DNA of 59,580 nt from the NCBI GenBank assembly GCA_946535435.1, contig CAMNDM010000019.1, positions 1 to 59,580 on the forward strand, written 5' to 3'. The notes beneath the pieces were generated by a model. The model was not told the DNA's origin, searched no databases, and worked only from the letters and a program-made list of their open reading frames with translations. Source of the stretch: Physcocola sp002396385. Its GTDB lineage: Bacteria; Bacteroidota; Bacteroidia; Bacteroidales; Paludibacteraceae. The translations under genes were made by a program, and so were the position numbers. Shown in pieces: positions 34,619 through 43,617 of the stretch; within the stretch, counting starts at the first letter, position 1, and every line of letters starts with the position of its first letter.

Positions 34619-35074
34619 TTACTTAACTTGTTGGAAGGTGTATTCTGTATACTCTTTCTTGGTGTTTTCTTCATATAGGCACAGCGTCATAGTGCCGTTG
34701 GCTATTGTAACAGTTCCTTTCCTTATCTCCGGATTTTCGTCCACCTCTTGTATCAGGGTCAGCTCGTTTCCTTTTACGGTGTAGCGATAGCGCTCTTTTG
34801 CTGGGTAGCCGTCGAGTGTTACGTATTGGTAGCCGTCGTTTCTGAATTCCCACTCAGACGATTGCATCATACGGCCTTCTTGCTTATCTACGTTGCCGTT
34901 TTCATCGATTGTGACAAAGAATATGTTGGTCATCTGCCAGTTCGCTATAATCTTAGTGCTAGCGTCTGCAACTGGTGTTGGCTCGTCTTTGTCGTCGTTG
35001 TTACAGGATGGCATCATCAGGCATGCCGCAATAAGGGAGAAAATCAGCCCTGTTCTCTTTAATAAATTCCTCAT
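34619..35074 (-). CDS. Lipocalin-like lipoprotein
   Basis: 151 aa. Lipoprotein signal with Cys24 (MMPSCNNDDKDEP), then a small beta-barrel-like body: IIANWQMTNIFF, SSEWEFRNDGYQYVTLDG, RYRYTVKGNELTL. The pattern W-x-(M/L) ... W-E-F-R-N-D-G ... Y-x-V-x-G-N-x-L-x-L matches the lipocalin-like (DUF5004/lipocalin_4-type) lipoproteins of Bacteroidetes. Outer-membrane location likely, ligand unknown. Directly abuts the next gene. Confidence 0.7.
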   Translation of the reverse strand: MRNLLKRTGLIFSLIAACLMMPSCNNDDKDEPTPVADASTKIIANWQMTNIFFVTIDENGNVDKQEGRMMQSSEWEFRNDGYQYVTLDGYPAKERYRYTVKGNELTLIQEVDENPEIRKGTVTIANGTMTLCLYEENTKKEYTEYTFQQVK

Positions 35075-35206
35075 TTCTATTATTTGTTTATATACTATCC
35101 ATGCCTACTCTTTTTTAGGATTTTCGGCTTGTTCCTCTGTTATTTTTCCTATTGCTTGCAATTATACGTATTTTTCAGCGCTTTACCAAATCTAATAGTG
35201 TAGTTC

Positions 35207-36502
35207 TTAGACCCGTTTTTTCTTCAGACATGCCGAAATCAGGGCCACCACTCCCAATAACATAGGGTAGTACATGTAGGCGACAATACTGTTGGGTGCT
35301 ATTTGGGCGAGTCCGGCGGCCATTAGCAGTTGTGCTCCGTAGGGAATCAGTCCTTGGGCAAAGCACGAGAAGGTGTCGAGCAGGCTTGCTGCCTGACGTT
35401 TGTCTATGCCGTATTTCTCGGTCAGCTGTTTGGCTATTGGCCCTATGGCTACTATGGCTACTGTATTGTTGGCGGTGCACAGGTCGCTTAATATAACCAG
35501 GGCGGCTATGGTCAGCTTGCCCCCACGTTCGCTTCTTACGCGTTTGCACAGGCCTTGCACAATGTAGTCAATTCCGCCGTTATAGCGGATTAGCTCTAAC
35601 ATGCCGCCAGCCAGCAGGGTGACTATGATTAGTTCGCTCATCCCCAGTATGCCGTTGCCCATGTGGCTCAGCCAGCCAAAAAAGTCGTAGGCTCCGCTGA
35701 AAATGCCCACAATTCCTGTAAGCACAATACCTATGCTTAAAACTATCATTACGTTTACTCCGGCTATGGCTGTTCCCAAAACGGCAAGATAGGGTGCCAC
35801 TTTTAGCCACTCTGTTTCTGGCAGGTCGCCTGGTGTATGGGTCTGTTGGCCTGCGTAGATGTAATAGGCGAGCGCGGCTATGGCTGCGGGTAGGGCTATC
35901 TTGATGTTGGCTTTGAATTTGTCGCTCATTTTGCAGCCTAGGGTTTGTGTGGCCACTATGGTGGTGTCGGATATGAACGAGAGGTTGTCGCCGAAAAAGG
36001 CGCCCCCTACCACTATACCTGTTATCATTGCCAGGTTGCAGTTTGTTTGGTCTGCTATGCCTACCGCCACTGGTGTCAGTGCCACTATGGTGCCTACCGA
36101 TGTGCCTACCGATAGTGATATGAAGCAGGCTGCAAGGAACAGTCCTGGCAACAATAGGCTTTCGGGTAGCAGGTGCAGTGTGGCGTTTACGGTTGCGTCT
36201 ACTGCACCCATTCCCTTGGCACTGCTTGCAAAGGCTCCGGCTAGAATGAAAATCCACAACATCAGCATTATGTTTTTGTTGCCTGCCCCTTTGCTGAATT
36301 GTGTGATGCGCTGCTCAAGGCTGAGGCCTTGCGTAGTTGCCACCGCATAGACCGACGAGACTAAAAATGCGACGGTGATGGGCACTTTGTAGAAATCGCC
36401 CAACACTAGTGAGGCCAACAGGTAGCAGCATAAAAAGACTATCAGTGGCGTCAGGGCTATAAAGCTGGGCTTTCGGTGATTCTCAGATGTGTTTGTACTC
36501 AT
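35207..36502 (-). CDS. nhaC: NhaC-family Na+/H+ antiporter
   Basis: 431 aa, about 11 membrane helices. Recognised by FILAGAFASSAKGMGAVDATV, SLSVGTSVGTIVALTPV and GGAFFGDNLSFISDTTIVAT, the conserved NhaC core. Exchanges Na+ for H+ across the inner membrane, for pH or sodium homeostasis; related proteins exchange malate-lactate or amino acids, so substrate is not certain. Monocistronic, with a perfect -7 box upstream. Confidence 0.9.
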   Translation of the reverse strand: MSTNTSENHRKPSFIALTPLIVFLCCYLLASLVLGDFYKVPITVAFLVSSVYAVATTQGLSLEQRITQFSKGAGNKNIMLMLWIFILAGAFASSAKGMGAVDATVNATLHLLPESLLLPGLFLAACFISLSVGTSVGTIVALTPVAVGIADQTNCNLAMITGIVVGGAFFGDNLSFISDTTIVATQTLGCKMSDKFKANIKIALPAAIAALAYYIYAGQQTHTPGDLPETEWLKVAPYLAVLGTAIAGVNVMIVLSIGIVLTGIVGIFSGAYDFFGWLSHMGNGILGMSELIIVTLLAGGMLELIRYNGGIDYIVQGLCKRVRSERGGKLTIAALVILSDLCTANNTVAIVAIGPIAKQLTEKYGIDKRQAASLLDTFSCFAQGLIPYGAQLLMAAGLAQIAPNSIVAYMYYPMLLGVVALISACLKKKRV

Positions 36503-36566
36503 TTATATTCCAATGTTTTTTTGTTTTTTTGCTGTGTGAGGCTTCTCGGCTGCTCCTACTTTTTTG

Positions 36567-36574
36567 CAAATTTA
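36567..36574 (-). promoter_or_regulatory. Predicted -7 box of nhaC
   Basis: Minus strand reads TAAATTTG (perfect TAnnTTTG), 64 nt before the nhaC ATG. Confidence 0.5.
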
Positions 36575-36618
36575 GGCAATAGCGGCCGTCTTTCCCTCGT
36601 TTTTATTTAAAATTGTGT

Positions 36619-36626
36619 TATATTTG
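36619..36626 (+). promoter_or_regulatory. Predicted -7 box of the porQ-cmk-ispH operon
   Basis: TATATTTG matches TAnnTTTG. Expected transcript start is near 36633, which argues against an ATG at 36637 and for the one at 36679. Confidence 0.55.
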
Positions 36627-36678
36627 AATTCAGTTTATGGAGTTAACGCATGTATTCCTAACTTCAAAAAATGTACAA

Positions 36679-37722
36679 ATGAGGCGAACCTTCTTATTTT
36701 TGGTTGCAATACTTGGAGGGGCGGTCAATGCCCTCTGTTATGGAGGAAGTAAGGCTTACCAGTTCCTTACCTTCCCCACTTCTGCAACTGTTTCGGCCCT
36801 TGGAGGCGACAATGTGTCTCTTCACAACGGCGATGTGACTCTCGTTCAGCAGAATCCAGCGCTTTTGTCTCTTGCTCCTAGTTCGTCGGTAGCGCTTTCT
36901 TATTCAAACTACATTGCCGATGCCCATTATGGTAGTGTTGTTTACGGACAGGCTATCGATAGCCTGAGTTGGTGGGGCGCTGGACTTATGTTCATGGGCT
37001 ATGGCTCGTTCGACGCCTACGATGAATACGATGTGGCCGATGGTACGTTCTCTGCTTCCGATATGGATTTGTCGTTGATGTACGTGCGCCGCCTTGCATC
37101 TAATTTTTCTATGGGTATGGCCGTTAAACCGGTTTACAGCCATATTGCCGACTATTCCAGTTTCGGTTTGGCGCTCGATTTGGGGGCTTTGTACTATTTG
37201 CCCGAGAAGTTTTTCTCCGTAGGCCTTGCGCTCCGTAATTTCGGTGTGCAGTTCACTCCGTATGAAGATGAGCGTGAGTCGTTGCCTTTCGATGTGCAAG
37301 TCGGCCTTTCAAAAAAATTGGCTCATGCCCCTTTCCGCTTTAATCTGACTTATACAAAACTGAACAAGTGGAACTTCGACTATGTGAAGGAGGCTTCGCT
37401 CTATAAGTCGACTTCTTCCTATGTCGAGGCTGAATATAAGAGCGACGTTTCGTGGGGTGATATGTTGATGCGTCACATTCTTGTTGGGGTAGAGTTCATC
37501 CCGACGAAGAATTTCTCGGTGATGGCCTCATATAACCACAGACGTCACAAAGAATTTGTTATGGAAAATGCCGGTGGTGCCGCTGGTTGGGCTTTTGGTG
37601 CCAACCTGCATGTCTACAAATTCGCACTCGGAGCTTCTTATGCCATATACGGACCCGATGGTGGTGTGTTCGGCATTTCGCTTTCTTCTGCTATTAACGA
37701 TTTTAGAAAAACTGGAAAATAA
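36679..37722 (+). CDS. porQ: PorQ, type IX secretion system outer-membrane protein
   Basis: Component of the type IX secretion system attachment complex (PorQ/PorU/PorV/PorZ group), FadL/PorV-like outer-membrane beta barrel. A signal peptide (MRRTFLFLVAILGGAVNALC) is followed by YQFLTFPTSATVSALGGDNV, the PorQ hallmark, then HNGDVTLVQQNPALL and a series of amphipathic beta strands. 347 aa from ATG 36679; an earlier ATG at 36637 is too close to the promoter. It overlaps cmk by 1 nt; the porQ-cmk-ispH order is conserved in Bacteroidetes. Confidence 0.9.
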   Translation: MRRTFLFLVAILGGAVNALCYGGSKAYQFLTFPTSATVSALGGDNVSLHNGDVTLVQQNPALLSLAPSSSVALSYSNYIADAHYGSVVYGQAIDSLSWWGAGLMFMGYGSFDAYDEYDVADGTFSASDMDLSLMYVRRLASNFSMGMAVKPVYSHIADYSSFGLALDLGALYYLPEKFFSVGLALRNFGVQFTPYEDERESLPFDVQVGLSKKLAHAPFRFNLTYTKLNKWNFDYVKEASLYKSTSSYVEAEYKSDVSWGDMLMRHILVGVEFIPTKNFSVMASYNHRRHKEFVMENAGGAAGWAFGANLHVYKFALGASYAIYGPDGGVFGISLSSAINDFRKTGK

Positions 37723-38408
37723 TGAAAACAATTACTGTTGCCATCGACGGCTATTCTTCTTGTGGTAAGAGTACGGTTGCGAAAGACCTCGCCCGTGAGG
37801 TCGGATATGTGTATGTCGACAGTGGTGCCATGTACCGCTGTGTGACTCTTTTCTGCCAACAGAAGAACCTTATTGTCGACGGTAAAGTCGAAGAGGTGAA
37901 ATTACGCTCTCTTCTTCCCCAGGTGAAAATAGAGTTCCGTAAAAATGATGCGGGTAGGGCCGATGCCTACCTAAATGGCGATAATGTGGAAAATGAGATC
38001 CGTTCCCTTAAGGTCTCTTCACAGGTCTCTATCGTTGCCGCTCTTCCTTTTGTGCGTGAGGCTATGGTGGCCCTACAGCAGGAAATGGGTAAGGCAAAGG
38101 GGGTTGTTATGGATGGACGTGATATAGGAACTACCGTCTTCCCTGATGCAGAACTGAAGATCTTTATGACGGCCGATCCTGAAATACGTGCGCAGCGACG
38201 CTACCTGGAACTGAAGGAGAAAGGGCAGGAGGAACCTTTTGAGGCGATTCTCGAAAACGTTAAACAGCGTGACTATATCGACGAACACCGTGAGGTAAGT
38301 CCGCTTCGTAAGGCCGACGATGCTGTCGTGCTCGACAACGGTAACATTACCCGTGAACAACAAAAAGAAATTATTCTCAAACTCTTTAAGGAAAGAGCTG
38401 GTGCTTGA
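37722..38408 (+). CDS. cmk: Cytidylate kinase
   Basis: Phosphorylates CMP/dCMP to the diphosphate. P-loop GYSSCGKST (10-18), DSGAMYRCV, MDGRDIGTTVFPDA and the lid region RRYLELKEKGQ are visible; 228 aa is typical. TAATG overlap with porQ. The stop is 8 nt before the ispH ATG. One transcript with its neighbours is likely. Confidence 0.96.
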   Translation: MKTITVAIDGYSSCGKSTVAKDLAREVGYVYVDSGAMYRCVTLFCQQKNLIVDGKVEEVKLRSLLPQVKIEFRKNDAGRADAYLNGDNVENEIRSLKVSSQVSIVAALPFVREAMVALQQEMGKAKGVVMDGRDIGTTVFPDAELKIFMTADPEIRAQRRYLELKEKGQEEPFEAILENVKQRDYIDEHREVSPLRKADDAVVLDNGNITREQQKEIILKLFKERAGA

Positions 38409-38416
38409 TTTGGAAC

Positions 38417-39289
38417 ATGAAGGTTGAGATTGACGATAATTCGGGATTTTGTCATGGCGTCGTTTCTGCTATTCGTAAGGCGGAAGAGGAAATGAAGGCC
38501 GAGGGTGCCCTTTACTGCTTGGGCGATATTGTGCACAACAGTATGGAGGTCGACCGACTGGCCAAACAGGGCTTGCACACCATCGACCACGAAACTTTCG
38601 CGGCTCTTTCCAATACACGTGTGCTCCTTCGGGCCCATGGCGAACCTCCCTCCACTTACGAGGTGGCCAGACGTAATGGCATTACTATTGTCGATGCTAC
38701 ATGTCCTGTGGTCTTGCACTTGCAGCAGACTATTAAGAAGGCTTTCCTTGAATCAGATCCCGATAAAACACAAATCGTTATCTACGGCAAAATTGGTCAT
38801 GCCGAGGTGAACGGACTCGTCGGACAGACGAATGGTTCTGCTATTGTTATTGAGGGCCCCGACGATTTAGATAAGGTCGACTTTAACAAGAACATCAAAC
38901 TTTTCTCACAGACCACCAAGTCTATCGATGGGTTCAAGGCTGTTGTCGACCTGATTAAGGAACGTATCAACCCAGGTTGTGACTTCCAGTTCAACGATAC
39001 CATTTGCCGGCAGGTAGCTAACCGTATTCCTAAAATTGTAAAATTTGTTGCCCAACACAATTTGGTGTTCTTCGTCTCTGGAACTAAAAGCTCTAACGGA
39101 CGGGTGCTCTTTAATGAGTGCAAGCGGCACAACGACAATATAGTTATGATTTCCGGACCCGACGAAATCGATTTCTCGCTCCTCAATGGGGTCGAGTCGG
39201 TGGGCATTTGTGGGGCTACTTCCACTCCGAAATGGTTGATGGAGGAGGTAAAAAAGGCTATTGTCGACTATATGGAACGCAAAGCCTGA
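38417..39289 (+). CDS. ispH: 4-hydroxy-3-methylbut-2-enyl diphosphate reductase IspH
   Basis: Last enzyme of the MEP isoprenoid route, making IPP and DMAPP; supplies prenyl chains for menaquinone and undecaprenol. The three cluster Cys are in GFCHGVVSAI, DATCPVVL and NDTICRQV, with AHGEPPSTY and SGTKSSNGRVLF also present. ATG at 38417 (MKVEIDDNSG) gives 290 aa; four extra codons upstream would start at a TTG inside cmk. Confidence 0.96.
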   Translation: MKVEIDDNSGFCHGVVSAIRKAEEEMKAEGALYCLGDIVHNSMEVDRLAKQGLHTIDHETFAALSNTRVLLRAHGEPPSTYEVARRNGITIVDATCPVVLHLQQTIKKAFLESDPDKTQIVIYGKIGHAEVNGLVGQTNGSAIVIEGPDDLDKVDFNKNIKLFSQTTKSIDGFKAVVDLIKERINPGCDFQFNDTICRQVANRIPKIVKFVAQHNLVFFVSGTKSSNGRVLFNECKRHNDNIVMISGPDEIDFSLLNGVESVGICGATSTPKWLMEEVKKAIVDYMERKA

Positions 39290-39471
39290 TTCTGTAGGTT
39301 GGTGGCTGTGGCCTGTTGTCGGCTGGTGTGACAGTGCCCGAATAATGTCCTTCACCTTCCTTGGTTAGGGTGGGGTGTTGGGCTTAATGGTTTCCCTCTG
39401 CCGTTTTTTATGTTGTTTACGGCAGATGTGGCCGATTAGCTTGCAATTCGCAACCCCTTCTTAAAAACATA

Positions 39472-39522
39472 TGTTTTTAGGTGTTTTCGTTATGTGATAA
39501 AAGAATAAATAATCTAATTTTG
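39472..39522 (+). promoter_or_regulatory. pfkA promoter with perfect 18-bp upstream palindrome
   Basis: TAATTTTG (39515-39522) is a perfect -7 box. At 39472-39489 TAAAAACATATGTTTTTA is an uninterrupted 18-bp palindrome at about -57 to -40, a suitable place for an activator. The rest of 39290-39547 contains a CTGCCGT/ACGGCAG stem (39398-39425) without a T-run and no gene I can see. Confidence 0.5.
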
Positions 39523-39547
39523 CGGTATTCTAATTTGGTTTAGGTCT

Positions 39548-40870
39548 ATGGACATGGATTTCACGATTAAAACATTAGGTGAATGTAAAATTAAATCACC
39601 TCTGCTTTTGTCTAAAGTTAAGGGTGATGGTATCTACGATTTTGTGGAAGATGGCGAACGCGTACTTTACTCCAATTCGCTACACGATGTGATGAACGCC
39701 GTTAAAAACGGTCAGGACTTGGTTTCTTTCGAAAAGCCGGGACCTAAGGACTTCCTTTATTTCGAACCTGCTAAAACTAAAGTGGCTATTGTCACCTGCG
39801 GTGGCTTGTGTCCTGGTCTGAATAATGTGATTCGTGGCTTGGTTACGCATCTTTATAACCAATATGGAGTCAGAAATGTGGTTGGTGTCCAGTACGGATA
39901 TGCGGGCTTTAATCCCGATAACCATATTCCGTTCATCAATTTGGACCCTGACTTGGTCGACGATATCCATAAAGATGGTGGTAGCATGCTGGCGTCTTCC
40001 AGAGGTGAACAACCTTACGAGGTTATTGTCGATACGCTGGAAAGGAACAATATCAACATCTTGTTTTGTGTCGGTGGCGATGGCACACTCAAGGGTGCCC
40101 ATGGCATTTATCAGGAAATTGAGCGCCGTGGCTTGAAAATTGTGGTGGCTGGTGTGCCTAAGACTATCGATAACGATATCAACCTTATTGAAAAGTCGTT
40201 CGGGTTCGAATCGGCTTTCACTGCCGCACAAAGCATTATCTTGAATGCGCATTACGAGGCTAAGGGCGCTATTAACGGTGTCGCACTGGTGAAACTGATG
40301 GGACGTGACTCTGGCTTTATTGCCGCTAACGTGGCTTTGGCTGTGCCCGATGTCAACTTCTGTCTGATTCCGGAAATGGATTTCGACCTCGATAACCCTG
40401 AAACTAAAAACGGTTTCCTCAACTTGTTGGAAAAACGTTTGGAACGGAAAAAACATGCGGTGATTGTGGTCGCTGAGGGTGCCGGACAACAGTTCTTCGA
40501 GGGCGAACGTAAAAAGGATGCTTCTGGAAACATCTTGCACGAGGATATCGGTATCTTCATGAAGAACCAGATTACCGACTACTTCAACAAGAAGCATATT
40601 CCTATTAGTGTGAAGTATATCGACCCTAGCTACATCATCCGCAGCATTCCTGCTAATGCTAACGACAGCAAATTCTGCGAACAACTGACACAAAATGCTG
40701 TTCATGCCGCTATGGCCGGACGTACCGACTTTGTGGTGGGCTATTGGAATGGGGCTTTCACCTTGTTGCCTATCGAGGCCGCAACTTCGCAACGTAAAAA
40801 GGTCAACTTGGAGGGTGAGTTCTGGTGGAGTGTTGTTGAGGCTACCGGACAGCCTATGAAGATGAAGTAA
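39548..40870 (+). CDS. pfkA: 6-phosphofructokinase, PfkA superfamily (long, TP0108-like clade)
   Basis: Glycolytic phosphorylation of fructose 6-phosphate. 440 aa, longer than E. coli PfkA (320). VTCGGLCPGLNNVIRG binds nucleotide, GGDGTLKGAH carries Gly where PPi-dependent enzymes have Asp (GGDD), while the catalytic loop PKTIDNDIN carries the Lys usually seen in PPi-dependent enzymes. This mixed pair is known from ATP-dependent members of the group, such as trypanosome PFK; donor should therefore be ATP but is not proven. ATG 39548; a second ATG two codons on is possible. Strong terminator follows. Confidence 0.92.
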   Translation: MDMDFTIKTLGECKIKSPLLLSKVKGDGIYDFVEDGERVLYSNSLHDVMNAVKNGQDLVSFEKPGPKDFLYFEPAKTKVAIVTCGGLCPGLNNVIRGLVTHLYNQYGVRNVVGVQYGYAGFNPDNHIPFINLDPDLVDDIHKDGGSMLASSRGEQPYEVIVDTLERNNINILFCVGGDGTLKGAHGIYQEIERRGLKIVVAGVPKTIDNDINLIEKSFGFESAFTAAQSIILNAHYEAKGAINGVALVKLMGRDSGFIAANVALAVPDVNFCLIPEMDFDLDNPETKNGFLNLLEKRLERKKHAVIVVAEGAGQQFFEGERKKDASGNILHEDIGIFMKNQITDYFNKKHIPISVKYIDPSYIIRSIPANANDSKFCEQLTQNAVHAAMAGRTDFVVGYWNGAFTLLPIEAATSQRKKVNLEGEFWWSVVEATGQPMKMK

Positions 40871-40891
40871 ACGGATTCATATAAGGAAAAA

Positions 40892-40922
40892 GAGCCAATC
40901 TGGAAACGGATTGGCTCGTTTT
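40892..40922 (+). terminator. Rho-independent terminator after pfkA
   Basis: GAGCCAATC (40892-40900) pairs with GATTGGCTC (40909-40917), 8-nt loop, followed by GTTTTGTT. Nine-bp perfect stem. Confidence 0.8.
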
Positions 40923-40944
40923 GTTAATAAACAGGAAACGCATT

Positions 40945-42189
40945 ATGCTTAAATTTTCAAAAAAAGGCGAGAACGAATGTGCGGTTGTTGGTTACGAAGG
41001 TGACGTTACAACGGTTTCTATTCCAGATTCTGTAGAAATTGAGGGTAGGAAATACTGTGTGACTGAAATTGAAGCGGAAGCTTTTAATATGTGTAAACAT
41101 GTCACTTGCATCGAGATTCCGGCTTCAGTTAAAAAAATAGGCAATAGTGCTTTTTGTCTTTGTTCTTCGCTTGAAAAGGTTACGTTAAACGATGGGCTTG
41201 AAGAAATTGATAGATTCGCATTCTCCTTTTGCGAGAATTTGACTGAAGTCATCATCCCACAGTCAACCAAACTGATTGGAGACGGCGTTTTTAGAGAATG
41301 TAGAAAACTGGCTAAAGTACGGTTACCCGATGGTTTGACACGGTTAGGTCGCGATTTTTTCTCCCGTTGCCTGTCTTTGTCCGACATCAACTTTCCCGAA
41401 TCTTTAACCCATATCGGTGCTGATGCCTTTTGTCTGTGTCAAATGCTTCCCGACCCTCACCTACATTCCCTTGAAGAAATTGGTGACTCCGCATTTTACG
41501 GGTGCAAACTGTTTGAACCCAGAATACTATTCTACGCCAACAACACCAAATGTTATGGTTGGGTAGGCGATCCCAATAAGTGTACTGAAGTGGAAATACC
41601 TGCCACAGTAACCCATATCAATAGTTTGGCTTTTTGCAATTGTAGAAAAGTGAAGTCTGTTGTGTTGCCTGAGGGCATAACAGAAATTGGACAATACACT
41701 TTCGCCTCTTGTAACGGACTGACTGAGGTTCGGCTGCCAAGTACGCTGAAGTCCATTGGCTATGAGGCTTTCAGTTACTGTATCTCGTTGACAAAAATCA
41801 AAATACCCGATGGCGTGACCGAGGTTGCGGACACCGCGTTCCAAGGTTGCAAGAGGCTGGTTGACGTTGAAATGTCACCGTATGCCGTATTCGGTGTCAA
41901 ACTATTTGGAAAAGCTCCTTTTGCTATTAAATACAAGCGTGTTATTGAGTTGAACAGCCTGTTGGTAAAGACTCTTGCAAAAGACCTTTTTAAGAAAAAT
42001 AAATTAAAGGGATTTAAGGTGACGGGCGTTGGTATGCATAGTGTCAGGCTGACCTTGTCTATTGGGAAGACTGAGTATTGGAGTGGTTGCCTATTAATTG
42101 AAGATCTACCTTCTAAGGTGGAATTCTTGAAACAAAAACTCGAGGAGGCAAGAAGGGCTGTTCCCGATGCTCCTGCCTCTTTATCCTAA
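40945..42189 (+). CDS. BspA-like leucine-rich repeat protein without signal peptide
   Basis: 414 aa from ATG 40945 (MLKFSKKG). Ten or more LRR_5 (BspA/TpLRR) units of about 23 residues, each like LTEVxIPxxxxxIGxxAFxxC. Each turn carries a Cys (SAFCLCSSL, FAFSFCENL, LAFCNCRKV, YTFASCNGL, EAFSYCISL), giving an unusual Cys ladder. The last about 100 residues (IKYKRVIELNSLLVKTLAKD onwards) are non-repeat. BspA proteins are normally secreted; here no signal peptide, lipobox or T9SS tail is seen, so it is probably cytosolic. Separated from pfkA by a terminator. Confidence 0.85.
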   Translation: MLKFSKKGENECAVVGYEGDVTTVSIPDSVEIEGRKYCVTEIEAEAFNMCKHVTCIEIPASVKKIGNSAFCLCSSLEKVTLNDGLEEIDRFAFSFCENLTEVIIPQSTKLIGDGVFRECRKLAKVRLPDGLTRLGRDFFSRCLSLSDINFPESLTHIGADAFCLCQMLPDPHLHSLEEIGDSAFYGCKLFEPRILFYANNTKCYGWVGDPNKCTEVEIPATVTHINSLAFCNCRKVKSVVLPEGITEIGQYTFASCNGLTEVRLPSTLKSIGYEAFSYCISLTKIKIPDGVTEVADTAFQGCKRLVDVEMSPYAVFGVKLFGKAPFAIKYKRVIELNSLLVKTLAKDLFKKNKLKGFKVTGVGMHSVRLTLSIGKTEYWSGCLLIEDLPSKVEFLKQKLEEARRAVPDAPASLS

Positions 42190-42370
42190 CTTCTGAATCC
42201 TTTAGTAATCCAATAAAATTCTACTTTGTAAGTAAGTTTGATGATTTTGTCAGGATATTGTATGCCTCATTAATCATCACCATCTATCGTTTGGTTGAAT
42301 TGATGTGATTCGCATACCAAGGGCATAAAAAAATGGCGTGAATAGAGAGCGGTCCATTCCTTGTTGTCTG

Positions 42371-43594
42371 TTACTTTACTTCGAAGCCCGCTTTCTTCAA
42401 ATCTTCCCAATAGAGTGGATACGATTTTGAAACCACTTGTGCGTTGGCAATCTTTATGCTGCCGTTTCTCAAACAGACTGGTGCGAAGGCCATGGCCATG
42501 CGGTGGTCTTCGTAAGTGGCAATTTGCAGGTCTGTCGCTGGTTCGCAGCGTTTTCCGTCCCATGCTAGCACTCCGTCTTCGGGTTCGGTCACTACGTAAC
42601 CCAGTTTGGCCATCTCGTTAATCAGTGCGGCTATGCGGTCGGTTTCTTTTATCTTCAGGTTGCCCAGTCCGCTAAAGCGGAAAGTGGTGCCTAACATGCA
42701 GCACGTTACCACAAAGGTTTGTGCCAGGTCGGGTTGTTCCACCAGGTTCTCTTCATAATGGGCTACTGGGGTACCCGTCTTGGTCAGTTTTACGGTGTCG
42801 CCCTCAAAAGTGGTATTGATGCCCAGCGGACGGAACAGGTTGGCAATCTGGCTGTCGCCCTGCACACTCGGGTTGTAGAGTCTTGGCAGCCTTATTTCCT
42901 GCTCTTCTGCCAGTGCGGCTATCTCGTACCAGTAGCTGCTGGCCGACCAGTCGCTTTCCACATCCATATCTTTGGCGGTGTATTTCTGTGGGGCTATTTT
43001 CACGGTGTTGCCTTCCATGCTCACTTTTGCACCGAACTGTTCCATCAGTTGCTTGGTCATCAGAATGTAGGGTAGCGATACCAGTTTGCCTTTCAGCTCC
43101 AGTTCTAACCCTTGTTCCATAGTTGGGGCTACCATCATCAGTGCACTGATGTATTGGCTGCTTACGCTGCTGTCGAGTTCTATGTGTCCGCCACGTAGTT
43201 TCCCACCCTTAATTATTAGCGGAGGAAAACCTTCTTCGCCCACATAGCCGATGTTGGCGCCTGCCTCGTTCAGCGCGTCCACCAGAATCTTGATGGGGCG
43301 TTTGCGCATGCGCTCGCTGCCCGTAATGGTGTGTGTGCCCGGTTGCTGGCTGTAGTAGGCCGTAAGGAAGCGCATAGCGGTGCCTGCGGCGCCAATGTCC
43401 ACGTGCGTGCCGTCGCTTTCCAGCGCCTTGACCATTACGTCGGTGTCGTCACATTGGGCTATATGGCCCAGTCTGGCTGGCCGTTCGCTCAGCGCGTTCA
43501 TAATCAGCACGCGGTTGCTGATGCTTTTGCTGCTGGGCAGGTCTATAGTTGCCTTTATGTTGTTGCCTTCCGGCTTCTTTATCTCGTAATCCAT
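42371..43594 (-). CDS. aroA: EPSP synthase AroA
   Basis: 3-phosphoshikimate 1-carboxyvinyltransferase, shikimate pathway. LPSSKSISNRVLIM (about 20-33) is the phosphate-binding motif; GTAMRFLTAYY and GSERMRKRP (PEP binding) follow; SSVSSQYISALMM and the C-terminal YEDHRMAMAFAP complete it. 407 aa from ATG 43594 (MDYEIKKPEG); a longer frame from 43615 starts inside the spacer after aroB. Downstream of aroB by 23 nt, so an aroBA operon. The 42190-42370 spacer shows no gene. Confidence 0.95.
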   Translation of the reverse strand: MDYEIKKPEGNNIKATIDLPSSKSISNRVLIMNALSERPARLGHIAQCDDTDVMVKALESDGTHVDIGAAGTAMRFLTAYYSQQPGTHTITGSERMRKRPIKILVDALNEAGANIGYVGEEGFPPLIIKGGKLRGGHIELDSSVSSQYISALMMVAPTMEQGLELELKGKLVSLPYILMTKQLMEQFGAKVSMEGNTVKIAPQKYTAKDMDVESDWSASSYWYEIAALAEEQEIRLPRLYNPSVQGDSQIANLFRPLGINTTFEGDTVKLTKTGTPVAHYEENLVEQPDLAQTFVVTCCMLGTTFRFSGLGNLKIKETDRIAALINEMAKLGYVVTEPEDGVLAWDGKRCEPATDLQIATYEDHRMAMAFAPVCLRNGSIKIANAQVVSKSYPLYWEDLKKAGFEVK

Positions 43595-43617
43595 TGTGTT
43601 TTCTTGTTGCCCCAAAA

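Noticed and set aside
39680..40792. 370-codon minus-strand frame opposite pfkA
   Set aside because: Shadow of an intact phosphofructokinase.
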